From assembly GCA_963700885.1 (NCBI GenBank), contig CAVOZJ010000001.1, positions 137,287 to 201,286 of the forward strand: a stretch of 64,000 bases of DNA. Reading direction: 5' to 3'. Source of the DNA: Anderseniella sp963700885 (lineage in GTDB: Bacteria; Pseudomonadota; Alphaproteobacteria; Rhizobiales; Aestuariivirgaceae). The notes below the pieces were generated by a model, which did no database searches, was not told the DNA's origin, and worked only from the letters and a program-made list of their open reading frames with translations. This document shows positions 8,744 to 17,731 of the stretch, piece by piece. Position 1 is the stretch's first letter, and each line of letters starts with the position of its first letter. Made by a program: the position numbers and the translations under genes.

Positions 8744-9673
8744 ATGAATGATGCACCGTCGCCTCACCACAGCCATGAGACGGAAGAAGACGCCCGCAAC
8801 CGGGACATCAGGATCTGGGTGAACGGCGACATTGTGCATCGCGATGAGGCAAAGGTGTCGGTCTATGATGCAGGCTTCCTGCTGGGCGATGGCATGTGGG
8901 AAGGCATGCGGCTGTATGATGGCAAGTGGGCCTTCTTTGATGAGCACATGGACCGCCTGTTCGGCAGTTGCAAGGCGGTGGGTATTGATATCGGCATGGA
9001 CCGGCAAGCCGTGCTGGATGCCCTGACGCAGACGGCCGCCGCCAACAACATGGCTACCGACGCCCACTGCCGCCTGATGGTGACACGTGGCATCAAGGAC
9101 AAGCCATTTCAGCATCCCCGGCTGTCACGTTCCGGGCCGACCATGGTGATTATCATCGAGCATTCCAGACCCAAGCAGGAGGTCCAGGACCATGGCCTGG
9201 CGCTGGTAACCGTTCCGCAGGTGCGCGGCGCACCGATGGCTCAGGACGCCAAGTACAATTCCCATTCCAAGCTGAATTGCGTGCTGGCCTGCCTGCAGGC
9301 AGAACGGGCCGGTGCCGACGAAGCCCTGATGCTCGATCCGCACGGCTTTGTAAACACCACCAACGCCTGTAATTTTTTCATTGTCCGCAAGGCTGAAGTC
9401 TGGACGTCTACCGGCGATTACTGCATGAACGGCGTGACACGTCAGAACATAATCAATCTGTGCCGGGCCAACGATATCCCGGTATTTGAGCGCAATTATT
9501 CCCTGTTCGATACCTATTCGGCCGACGAGGCCTTTCTGACCGGCACGTTTGGGGCTCAAACCCCGGTCGCGTCACTGGATGGCGTGAAAATCGGTGACCA
9601 TGCAGGTGCCGGACCGGTGACGCGGCAATTGCGCCAGCTTTATGCTGACCTGGTGAAGCGGAATGTAAGTTAA
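8744..9673 (+). CDS. Class IV aminotransferase (branched-chain/D-amino-acid type)
   Basis: About 309 residues, a pyridoxal-phosphate enzyme of fold type IV. Family marks are VSVYDAGFLLGDGMWEGMRLYDG near the N terminus, the PLP lysine in KYNSHSKLNCVLA, and NTTNACNFFIV and LTGTFGAQTPV in the C-terminal half. The frame is open further upstream, but the ATG at 8744 has CAGGAACAAG before it and avoids reading into the paaX promoter. Its last codons overlap hutC tail to tail by 3-4 bases. The substrate cannot be set from sequence; the paa and hut neighbours suggest amino-acid catabolism. Confidence 0.82.
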   Translation: MNDAPSPHHSHETEEDARNRDIRIWVNGDIVHRDEAKVSVYDAGFLLGDGMWEGMRLYDGKWAFFDEHMDRLFGSCKAVGIDIGMDRQAVLDALTQTAAANNMATDAHCRLMVTRGIKDKPFQHPRLSRSGPTMVIIIEHSRPKQEVQDHGLALVTVPQVRGAPMAQDAKYNSHSKLNCVLACLQAERAGADEALMLDPHGFVNTTNACNFFIVRKAEVWTSTGDYCMNGVTRQNIINLCRANDIPVFERNYSLFDTYSADEAFLTGTFGAQTPVASLDGVKIGDHAGAGPVTRQLRQLYADLVKRNVS

Positions 9674-10371
9674 ACTACTGTTTTCATTGTAAACCCCGGA
9701 GCATAGATCAGCCGTACGGCGGTAATTGCCTGATCAACCACAAAGGTGCTGCGGTTGACGACAAACAGGGCCGCATCTTGCGCACACTCGAGCAGGCGGG
9801 CTTCCGTGATGCTGGCATTGCTGGCGGAAAAGGCGAATTCGCCGCGTGACAGGGGCGTGTTGCGCACCAGCCATTCGTTTGCGCTGAGGTTCTCAAGGTC
9901 GGCTTCGATGATTTCCGGCACCACGGCCAGATTGATCCAGCGCTCTTCATAGGCAAACGGCGCACCATCGGCCCGGTGCAGTGTCCATAGTCCAAGCAGG
10001 TGAGTTGACGCTGCCAGGCCGTATCGGCGCTGCAGTGTCACTGCCGGAAACAGTTCCTTGCGGTCCAGGACGACGAAACTGTAGACCTTGCCACGCCTCT
10101 CCACATCCTTTCGGATAACCGGAATTTCAACCGTCGCCTTGCGCACCGGATTGAGCGCAACGCGCGTGCCGGCCTTGCGCTTGCGATCCAGCAGTCCACT
10201 GTCCGCCAGTTCCCGCAAGGCCCGGTTGACCGTGGCGCGGGCGCAGCCGAATTCTTCAGCAAGCTCGACTTCACCGGGGATCAGGTCACCAGGCTGCCAG
10301 TGCCGGTCACTGATCCGGCGCATCACTTCCGACTTGATGCCTTGCCAGGAATTTGTATCCAGAATTGTCAC
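9670..10371 (-). CDS. hutC: Histidine utilization repressor HutC (GntR family)
   Basis: 233 residues with an N-terminal GntR winged helix (EEFGCARATVNRALRELADSGLLDRKRKAGTRV) and a UTRA ligand domain (about residues 90-233, including AYEERWINLAVVPE). HutC represses hut genes and is relieved by urocanate. The start is a GTG that overlaps the hutF stop (GTGA), so hutF and hutC are translationally coupled on the minus strand. The likely target is the hutF-hutI divergent promoter. Confidence 0.92.
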   Translation of the reverse strand: MTILDTNSWQGIKSEVMRRISDRHWQPGDLIPGEVELAEEFGCARATVNRALRELADSGLLDRKRKAGTRVALNPVRKATVEIPVIRKDVERRGKVYSFVVLDRKELFPAVTLQRRYGLAASTHLLGLWTLHRADGAPFAYEERWINLAVVPEIIEADLENLSANEWLVRNTPLSRGEFAFSASNASITEARLLECAQDAALFVVNRSTFVVDQAITAVRLIYAPGFTMKTVV

Positions 10372-11735
10372 AACAAGTTGTCTAGTTCACTGATTGTTTC
10401 GATATATCGCTGAATGATACGCCCGCGAGCCACGTGGTTGCCTTCATGAACGCAGTGCCGTCCGGCCGACCACACGTCTGAAACCAGCCCGTTTCCGCCA
10501 GCAAAGACGAAGCTGTCGAGCACAGCGTCGCCGGTGCGTCCGGCCAGATTGGGATGGCCGGCATCAAGCGCCACAAGATCTGCCAGTCTGCCCGGCGCGA
10601 TTGATCCTGAAGTGCGTCCTGCAGCCCTGGCGCCTCCCTCGCAGGCCCCTTCAAACAGCACCCGGCCGGTGGACTTGTCCGGTGTTGCCAGCATGGCGCG
10701 GCCCTTGTCGCGCAGGCGCTGCGAATATTCCAGTGTGCGCAATTCTTCATCCAGGGAAATCCGGATGTTGGAGTCTGAACCGACACCAAAACGCCCGCCT
10801 GCTGCAAGGTAGCGCACGCCATCGAAAATGCCGTCACCAAGACTGGACTCGGTAATCGGACAAAGCCCCGCTACAGCACCGGTTGCCGCCAGCGCGGTAG
10901 TTTCATCAGGCGTCATCTGCGTGCAATGGATCAGGCACCAGCGCCCATCGACATTGTGATGCGACAAAAGCCAGTCGACGGGCCGCCTGCCCCATGCCGC
11001 CTCGACCTCCTCGACTTCGGCCACCTGTTCGGCCAGATGCATGTGGATCGGGGCGTCAGTCGCAATCCACTCGGCAAATTTCAGGCTGTCCCGGCTGACG
11101 GCCCGCAGGGAATGCGGTGCGACACCGACAACTGTATCTGCGGGCAACCGGCTTGCCGCTCTGGCCGCAGCCTGCTGCAATCTCGCATACATGTCAGGTG
11201 AATTGCCGAAGCGCCTCTGACCCGGCCCCAGTGGCCGTCCATCGCAGCCGCCGTGCTCATACAGAACAGGCAGCAGTGTCAGGCCGATACCGGTGTCTGA
11301 TGCCGCAGAGCAGAAATTCTGCCTGAAAGCTCGGCTATATCATCATAGGCGGTGCCGTCAGGCTGGTGATGCAGATAGTGGAATTCAGCCACCGCCGAAT
11401 AGCCTGCTTCCAGCATTTCCATCTGCACAAACGCAGCAATGGCCTCGATGTGGTCCGGGTCGAGCTGATCCAGAAACCGGTACATCAGTTGCCGCCAGGT
11501 CCAGAAGCTGTCTGACGGATCTGCTCCGCGCCCTTCGGTCAATCCCGCCATGGCGCGCTGAAATGCGTGCGAGTGCAGATTGACCGGTGCCGGCAACAGC
11601 ACGCCGGTGCGGTCGCCTGCCGGCCCCGCATTTGCTTCAACCGACGCAATGGTCCCGGATTTGTCCAGTGTCGAGCAGTACGTGGTTTTGCCAGCCATCG
11701 GCGGTAAGTGCGGTTTCAGCCCAGATTTGTTGCAT
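10368..11735 (-). pseudogene. hutF: Formimidoylglutamate deiminase HutF, two frameshifts
   Basis: HutF converts N-formimidoyl-glutamate to N-formylglutamate in the five-step histidine pathway. The protein reads through three frames: MQQIWAETALTADGWQ from 11735, then the N-terminal amidohydrolase part with NLHSHAFQRAMAGL (metal-binding HxH) and AVAEFHYLHHQPDG, then the C-terminal part from about 11310 with DAPIHMHLAEQ and FGVGSDSNIRISLDEEL. One break lies near 11665 and one near 11307; at the second, inserting one base restores an unbroken family sequence (ALAASDTGIGLTLLPVLYEH). Total length is right (about 455 residues) and no catalytic segment is lost, so sequence error or very recent mutation is likelier than old decay. 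Confidence 0.85.
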
Positions 11736-11751
11736 GACAGGAAATTCCGGC

Positions 11752-11775
11752 ATTGACTCGTAAATTGACTCGTAA
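11752..11775. promoter_or_regulatory. Perfect tandem 12-bp repeat in the hutF-hutI divergent promoter
   Basis: The 12-mer ATTGACTCGTAA occurs twice head to tail at 11752-11763 and 11764-11775, in the 89 bases between the divergent hutF and hutI starts. A perfect tandem at a one-turn-plus period in a promoter suggests a protein-binding site or a recent slippage duplication. The site does not match the palindromic HutC operators I know from pseudomonads, so assignment to HutC is only a guess. Confidence 0.4.
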
Positions 11776-11824
11776 TATGTCTGCACATAATATCCGAAAA
11801 AATGAAACATACAAGGGTACTCGC

Positions 11825-13047
11825 GTGTCACCGTCTCCGGAACTGCTGACAAATCTGAATCTGGCAAGCATGGTTGCCGGAAGCAGCCCATATGGTCTTG
11901 TCGGGAACGCAGCCATTGCCATCGAGTCAGGCCGCATTGCCTGGTGCGGCGCGGTACGATGAAATTCCGCCGGACTATGCCGGGTGGCGGCAGCACGATC
12001 TGGAAGGGCGCCTGGTGACGCCGGCGCTGATCGATTGTCATACGCATATCGTGTTTGGTGGCAACCGGGCTCGTGAATTCGAAATGCGGCTTGCAGGGCG
12101 CAACTTATGAGGAAATTGCGCGCGCTGGCGGTGGTATCGTTTCCACGGTCACGGCAACCCGCGCGCCAGCGAGCAGGAATTGCTGAATTCTGCCGTTGCC
12201 CCGGGTCGATGCGTTGCTGGCGGAAGGTGTTTCGACGATCGAGATCAAGTCCGGTTACGGGCTGGACATTGATACTGAACTGGCAATGCTGCGGGTCGCG
12301 CGTCGAATTGCAACGGCCGCGCCGCGTGCGTGTGAAAACGAGCTGTTCTCGGCGCTCACGCCGTTCCCCCAGAATACCGGGGCAGGGCAGATGCCTATAT
12401 TGACGAGGTGTGTATTCCGGCGCTGGAAAGCGCTCATGCCGAAGGTCTTGTCGATGCCGTGGACGGGTTTTGTGAAGGCATTGCTTTTATGTCTGCACAA
12501 ATAGAGCGAGTGTTCAGCGAAAGCCGCGGAACTTGGACTGCCGGTAAAGCTTCATGCCGAGCAATTGTCCAATCTTGGCGGGCGCAAAACTGGCTGCCGG
12601 TTACATGGCCTGTCGGCCGATCACCTTGAGTATCTGGATGAGGACGGGTGTCGAGGCGATGTCAAAAGCCGGCACGGTCGCCGTGATCCTGCCCGGCGCT
12701 TTCTACACGCTTGCGCGAAACCAAGGCGCCACCGATTGATCTGTTCCGCAAGCACGAGGTGGCCATGGCAGTCGCAACCGACTGCAATCCCGGATCGTCG
12801 CCCATGACATCACTGTTGCTGACCATGAACATGGCCTGCACGCTGTTCCGCATGACGCCGGAAGAAGCGCTGGCTGGAGCAACGCGACAATGCCGCGACA
12901 GCGCTTGGCCTGACAGATACCGGTACGGTCGCACCTGGCAGGCGCGCTGACCTGGCGGTCTGGAATGTCGGCCATCCAGCAGAGCTTGCCTATCGCATCG
13001 GCTATAATCCATTACACAGCCGCATTTTTGAAGGCGTAGCGCAATGA
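11825..13047 (+). pseudogene. hutI: Imidazolonepropionase HutI, about twelve single-base frame breaks
   Basis: HutI opens the imidazolone ring to formimidoylglutamate. Starting at GTG 11825, the complete family sequence can be followed only by changing frame about twelve times, near 11955, 12100, 12165, 12195, 12320, 12345, 12525, 12585, 12610, 12650, 12712 and 12890. Between breaks the protein is clean: VTPALIDCHTHIVFGGNRA (metal-binding HTH), EIKSGYGLDIDTEL, CIPALESAHAEGLVDAVDGF, VKLHAEQLSNLGG, VAMAVATDCNPGSSP and PGRRADLAVWNVGHP. Total span gives the normal 405-408 residues and the stop overlaps hutH (ATGA). No nonsense or missense decay is evident, which argues for a poorly resolved stretch of sequence rather than a dead gene. 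Confidence 0.85.
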
Positions 13048-14585
13048 CCAGACTCACCCTTAAGCCCGGTAACGTACCGCTCAGTCAACTGGCGCAGTTG
13101 TATCGTTCAGAAACTGCCCCTGTGCTGGACAAGTCCACCCGCGCCCGGGTGGACGCAGCTGCCGCCCGGGTTGCAACGGCGGCGCAGGGCAACGATGCGG
13201 TTTATGGCGTCAACACAGGTTTCGGCAAGCTGGCGTCAGTGAAAATCAGGCCGCAGGACACCGAAACACTGCAGCGCAACCTGATACTGTCCCATTGTTC
13301 AGGCGTGGGTGAGCCGATACCGGAAGTAATTGCCCGCCTGATGATGGCATTGAAACTTCTGTCGCTTGGACGCGGCGCCTCCGGGGTGCGCTGGCAGGTG
13401 ATCGAACAGATACAGGACATGCTGGCCAAGGGTGTTACCCCGATTGTCCCGGCGCAAGGATCAGTCGGCGCGTCAGGTGATCTGGCGCCGCTTGCCCATA
13501 TGGCCGCCGCCATGCTCGGTGAGGGCGAAGCAGTGCTGGATGGCAGAACAATGCCCGCCGCCGATGCACTGAAGGCTGCAGGCCTCCGGCCCATCGTGCT
13601 GGGTGCCAAGGAAGGCCTGGCGCTGATCAACGGGACCCAGTTTTCAACCGCATTTGCACTGGCGGGATACTTCGATGCCCAGCGCAATGCCGAAGCGGCC
13701 ATCGTGGCCTCGGCGCTCAGCACCGACGCTGTCATGGGCTCCACGGCACCCCTGGAGCCGGAAATCCACGCACTGCGTGGCCATCGCGGGCAAATTGACG
13801 TGGCAGCAGCCCTGCGGACCCTGATGCAGGGGTCCGAAATCCGCGAAAGCCATCGTGAGGGCGACACCCGCGTGCAGGACCCGTATTGCATTCGTTGCCA
13901 GCCACAGGTGACCGGTGCAGCCATAGACCTGTTGCGCCAGGCGGGCCGCACTCTGGAAGTCGAGGCCAATGCCGTCACCGACAATCCGCTGGTGCTTGCT
14001 GAGGCCGGGCTGATTGTCTCCGGTGGCAATTTCCATGCTGAACCGGTGGCTTTCGCTGCCGACCAGATGGCGCTGGCCATCGCTGAAATTGGCTCCATTT
14101 CCCAACGCCGCACGGCGGTTATGGTCGATCCGACACTGAGTTTCGACCTGCCTCCGTTCCTGACCCCTGATCCCGGACTGAACTCCGGCTACATGATTGC
14201 CGAGGTCACCACGGCCGCCCTGATGAGCGAGAACAAGCATCTCGCCACCCCGTGCTCAACTGATTCCACCCCGACCAGCGCCAATCAGGAAGATCACGTG
14301 TCGATGGCTGCACATGGCGCCCGCCGCCTGATGCAGATGAATGCCAATCTGTCGAACATCATCGGGGTTGAACTGTTGTGCGCAGCACAGGGCGTGGAAT
14401 GCCGCACACCGTTGAAAACCAGCCCGGCGCTGCAATCCGTGCTGGCCCGTGTGCGCCGGGACGTGCCTTCCCTGAAGGACGACCGCTTCATGGCGCCTGA
14501 ACTGAAACTGGCTTCCTGTCTGGTGGCCAGCGGCGAAATTACCCGCACAACCGGTAATGAACATCTGATTGACTGGAAGGACTGA
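13044..14585 (+). CDS. hutH: Histidine ammonia-lyase HutH
   Basis: 513 residues. It removes ammonia from L-histidine to give urocanate, the first step of the pathway, in the cytosol. The autocatalytic MIO cofactor forms from Ala-Ser-Gly in VGASGDLAPLAH near residue 143. Other family segments are YGVNTGFGKLAS, REGDTRVQDPYCIRCQPQV and EDHVSMAAHGARR. Its ATG overlaps the hutI stop and hutU follows 5 bases after its stop. Unlike its neighbours it has no frame break. Confidence 0.96.
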   Translation: MTRLTLKPGNVPLSQLAQLYRSETAPVLDKSTRARVDAAAARVATAAQGNDAVYGVNTGFGKLASVKIRPQDTETLQRNLILSHCSGVGEPIPEVIARLMMALKLLSLGRGASGVRWQVIEQIQDMLAKGVTPIVPAQGSVGASGDLAPLAHMAAAMLGEGEAVLDGRTMPAADALKAAGLRPIVLGAKEGLALINGTQFSTAFALAGYFDAQRNAEAAIVASALSTDAVMGSTAPLEPEIHALRGHRGQIDVAAALRTLMQGSEIRESHREGDTRVQDPYCIRCQPQVTGAAIDLLRQAGRTLEVEANAVTDNPLVLAEAGLIVSGGNFHAEPVAFAADQMALAIAEIGSISQRRTAVMVDPTLSFDLPPFLTPDPGLNSGYMIAEVTTAALMSENKHLATPCSTDSTPTSANQEDHVSMAAHGARRLMQMNANLSNIIGVELLCAAQGVECRTPLKTSPALQSVLARVRRDVPSLKDDRFMAPELKLASCLVASGEITRTTGNEHLIDWKD

Positions 14586-14589
14586 CGTC

Positions 14590-16267
14590 ATGACCACCAA
14601 CCCGCGGCACAATCTGCGTGATGTGTTTCCCGCTACCGGCACCGACATTACCGCCAGATCATGGCTCACCGAGGCGCCCATGCGGATGCTGATGAACAAT
14701 CTGCATCCTGATGTGGCGGAAAATCCCCATGAACTGGTGGTCTACGGCGGTATAGGCCGCGCCGCGCGCACCTGGGAAGATTTCGACCGCATAGTCGCTT
14801 CCCTGAAAACCCTGGAAGACGATGAAACCCTGCTGGTGCAGTCCGGCAAACCGGTAGGCGTGTTCAGGACTCACGCTGATGCACCGCGTGTGCTGATCGC
14901 CAATTCGAACCTGGTGCCGGAATGGGCCAACTGGAAGCATTTCAACGAACTCGATCGCAAGGGCCTGATGATGTACGGCCAGATGACCGCAGGCTCATGG
15001 ATCTATATTGGCACACAAGGCATAGTGCAGGGCACCTATGAGACATTTGCCGAGGCCGGCCGCCAGCATTATGGCGGCGACCTCAAGGGCAAGTGGATTC
15101 TGACTGGTGGACTGGGCGGCATGGGGGGTGCACAGCCACTGGCAGCGGTCATGGCAGGCGCGTGTTGTCTGGCGGTGGAGTGTGACGAGACCCGCATCGA
15201 TTTCCGCCAGCGCACCCGTTATGTCGATGAAAAGGCGCATACGGTGGATGAGGCGCTCGGCATGATCGAGCGCTGGACAAAGGCGGGAGAAGCCAAGTCT
15301 GTTGGTCTTCTCGGCAATGCTGCCGACGTGTTTCCCGAACTGGTACGCGCGCGGGGTCAGGCCGGATATCGTGACCGACCAGACCTCCGCCCATGACCCG
15401 ATCAACGGCTATCTGCCGCAGGGCTGGACCATGGCGCAGTGGCGTGACAAGCGCGACAGCGATCCGGCAGCGGTGGAAAAGGCAGCGCGCGCGTCCATGA
15501 AAGTGCATGTAGCGGCCATGGTGGATTTCTGGAATGCCGGTGTGCCGACGCTTGATTACGGCAACAATATCCGGCAGGTGGCCAGGGACGAAGGACTGGA
15601 AAACGCCTTCGCCTTTCCCGGTTTCGTGCCGGCCTACATCAGGCCGCTGTTCTGCAAGGGCATCGGCCCGTTCAGATGGTGCGCATTGTCCGGCGATCCG
15701 GAAGACATCTACAGGACCGATGCCAGGGTCAGGCAACTGATTCCGGACGACGGGCACCTGCACAACTGGCTCGACATGGCGCGCGAACGCATAGCGTTCC
15801 AGGGCTTGCCGGCGCGTATCTGCTGGGTCGGGCTGGGCCAGCGCCACCGGTTGGGGCTGGCGTTTAACGAAATGGTCAGGTCCGGCGAACTGAAGGCGCC
15901 GGTAGTCATCGGGCGTGACCATCTGGATTCAGGCTCCGTCGCCTCGCCCAACCGGGAGACCGAAGCCATGAAGGATGGTTCTGATGCGGTCTCCGACTGG
16001 CCGTTGCTCAACGCCTTGCTCAATTGCGCATCCGGCGCCACCTGGGTATCGCTGCACCATGGCGGCGGCGTCGGCATGGGCTATTCGCAGCACTCCGGCA
16101 TGGTGATTTGCTGCGACGGGTCAGATGATGCAGCACGGCGCATCGGGCGCGTCCTGTGGAATGATCCGGCTACCGGCGTCATGCGCCATGCAGACGCCGG
16201 TTATGAAACAGCTATCGAGTGTGCCCGTGAGCACAAGCTGAACCTGCCGGGAATTCTGGACAGGTGA
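14590..16267 (+). pseudogene. hutU: Urocanate hydratase HutU, one frameshift
   Basis: HutU hydrates urocanate to imidazolonepropionate using tightly bound NAD. The first frame runs from ATG 14590 (TNPRHNLRDVFPATG, YGGIGRAARTWEDFD, TGGLGGMGGAQPLAAVMAGA) to about 15350. The second carries RPDIVTDQTSAHDPINGYLP and the C-terminal half, including SLHHGGGVGMGYSQHSG. The break is one extra base in the GTACGCGCG stretch near 15348; removing it restores ELVARGVRPDIV. Total length is about 558 residues, normal for the family. As with hutF and hutI, a base-calling error is a serious alternative to a real mutation. Confidence 0.88.
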
Positions 16268-16378
16268 GTTGATACTGCGAGTAGTCCGACCAATTGGAGC
16301 GTCAGGCGAGTATTGTGAATCATTTTTTGGGATTTCCCATTTGTGCAAACAATGATTCCATATGGCAGGAGGTTCCTT

Positions 16379-16753
16379 ATGGGAAAATCTGTGTCGAATG
16401 ATCTTCGTCTTTGGATGGTGCGAGGCATAGCGCCGGGCAAGTGGTGCCGGGAAGTGGCGGCCCCGTTTGAGGTGGCACCATCGACGGCAATCCATATCCA
16501 GGCGCGCTATGCGGCCACCGGTTCTGTCGAGCCCGACAGGCAGGGCCGTCCCATAGGGTCTGGCAAGCTTGCGCCTCATCGCGAAATGATTATCGAAAAG
16601 GTGATGGCCGGGCCTGACATCACTATGCCCGGTCTCGCTGCCTGGCTGGAGACGAAACTGATATTATGGTTGACCCCGCGAGAAAATTTAGTCTGTGGAA
16701 ACGCTACTACACGTGGTGATAAACGGACCAGAGGCAAAACGCGTGCGTGCTAA
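16379..16753 (+). pseudogene. IS630-type transposase, N-terminal remnant
   Basis: About 124 residues resembling the helix-turn-helix N-terminal part of IS630-family transposases: DLRLWMVRGIAPGKWCREVA, then ATGSVEPDRQGRPIGSGKL and an ITMPGLAAWLE segment that matches the usual ADxTLxEL spacing. The DDE catalytic half is absent: homology stops near 16660 and the frame runs into unrelated sequence. AGGAGG lies just upstream of the ATG. It sits between hutU and the convergent ATP-grasp gene and marks an old insertion at the edge of the peptide cluster. Confidence 0.55.
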
Positions 16754-16773
16754 CCTTGTGGGAGCGACACGCT

Positions 16774-17706
16774 TTAGATCGCTTCGTTCTTTGTCTTTTC
16801 AGCCAGAATGCGTGCAGCAACGCTGAATGCATTGAACTGTTCATCCCGCTTCTTGCCCTCTACGCGCTGGTACTGCCCGAATTTCGAGGAAAAATGCCAG
16901 GTATTGCCTGACGCGTTCGTCTCGAGCACAAACAGGTTGCCAGTCTTGTCTTCCCGTATGATGTCCACACCCAGCAAGGGAATCTTCGGAAAGGCACGGT
17001 GAACTCTGGATGCCAGCGCCATCACGTCTTCTTCATAAACGAACCTGCGAGTGCGTTTCACTTTGACAGACGTGATAACGAATGTCTTCAGCGTTTCCTC
17101 ATTGATTTCAGTTGGTGCCGGCAAGGGCTCTTCAGAGCGAATTTCTTCTGCGTACAGTACGTGTCCAAACAGGGTCAGGACGCGGATCTGTGGCCGGAAC
17201 GGACCGGTATCGACAAACCGCTGGACAATCCTTTCTGCAGATATGCCTTGTTCCCGGGGTTTAGACATGACCCATTCATGGGTGACGTCTTCGGGGCGCC
17301 TGACCTCAACACCCAGGCTGAAGCTGCCGAAAAATGGTTTGACGACTACATAAGGTCCCCATTCCCGCTCGGAAAACCTGCTGCCGGGCTTGACAATTGC
17401 GGTGTTTGGAACCGGAATGCCCTGCTGCCGCATGATCTTCATCTGCTCAATCTTGGGTACATACTTGCCGCAATAGACTTTTCCCCTTGGCATCAGGTAG
17501 GCTGGGAACTCCCACGGCGAGAAAACCAAAGTCGGCCGGCTGTTAAGCTCGCTGAACAAACCTTCACTATTGTTCCGGGGCCGGAGGACAAATGCTTTCA
17601 GGAAAGGGTCTTCCTTTTCGGCAATTTCGCCTATTGACTCGAAATCTGCCGGTTTCATATTCCGGTTGCATACCAAGACCAGATTGTAACGGGGCTGGAA
17701 AAGCAT
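16774..17706 (-). CDS. ATP-grasp ligase of a candidate RiPP cluster
   Basis: About 310 residues with the RimK-like ATP-grasp layout. An N-terminal pre-ATP-grasp part has YNLVLVCNRNM, followed by KIMRQQGIPVPNTAIVKPGS. A nucleotide-binding strand reads GPYVVVKPFFGSFSLGVEV, and the Mg-binding C-terminal lobe reads LLGVDIIREDKTGNLFVLETNASG (Asp, Glu and Asn ligands). Such enzymes activate a carboxylate as acyl-phosphate and join it to an amine, hydroxyl or thiol. It is the last gene behind two repeat-bearing small peptides and a CapK-like enzyme, so peptide modification is the natural guess. I start at ATG 17706; a TTG at 17727, 4 bases after the previous stop, is the alternative. Confidence 0.8.
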   Translation of the reverse strand: MLFQPRYNLVLVCNRNMKPADFESIGEIAEKEDPFLKAFVLRPRNNSEGLFSELNSRPTLVFSPWEFPAYLMPRGKVYCGKYVPKIEQMKIMRQQGIPVPNTAIVKPGSRFSEREWGPYVVVKPFFGSFSLGVEVRRPEDVTHEWVMSKPREQGISAERIVQRFVDTGPFRPQIRVLTLFGHVLYAEEIRSEEPLPAPTEINEETLKTFVITSVKVKRTRRFVYEEDVMALASRVHRAFPKIPLLGVDIIREDKTGNLFVLETNASGNTWHFSSKFGQYQRVEGKKRDEQFNAFSVAARILAEKTKNEAI

Positions 17707-17731
17707 GGCAGGTTCTTCGCAGGTCAATCCT

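Noticed and set aside
16343..16378. An earlier ATG for the IS630-like remnant
   Set aside because: The family N terminus matches the ATG at 16379, which follows AGGAGG.
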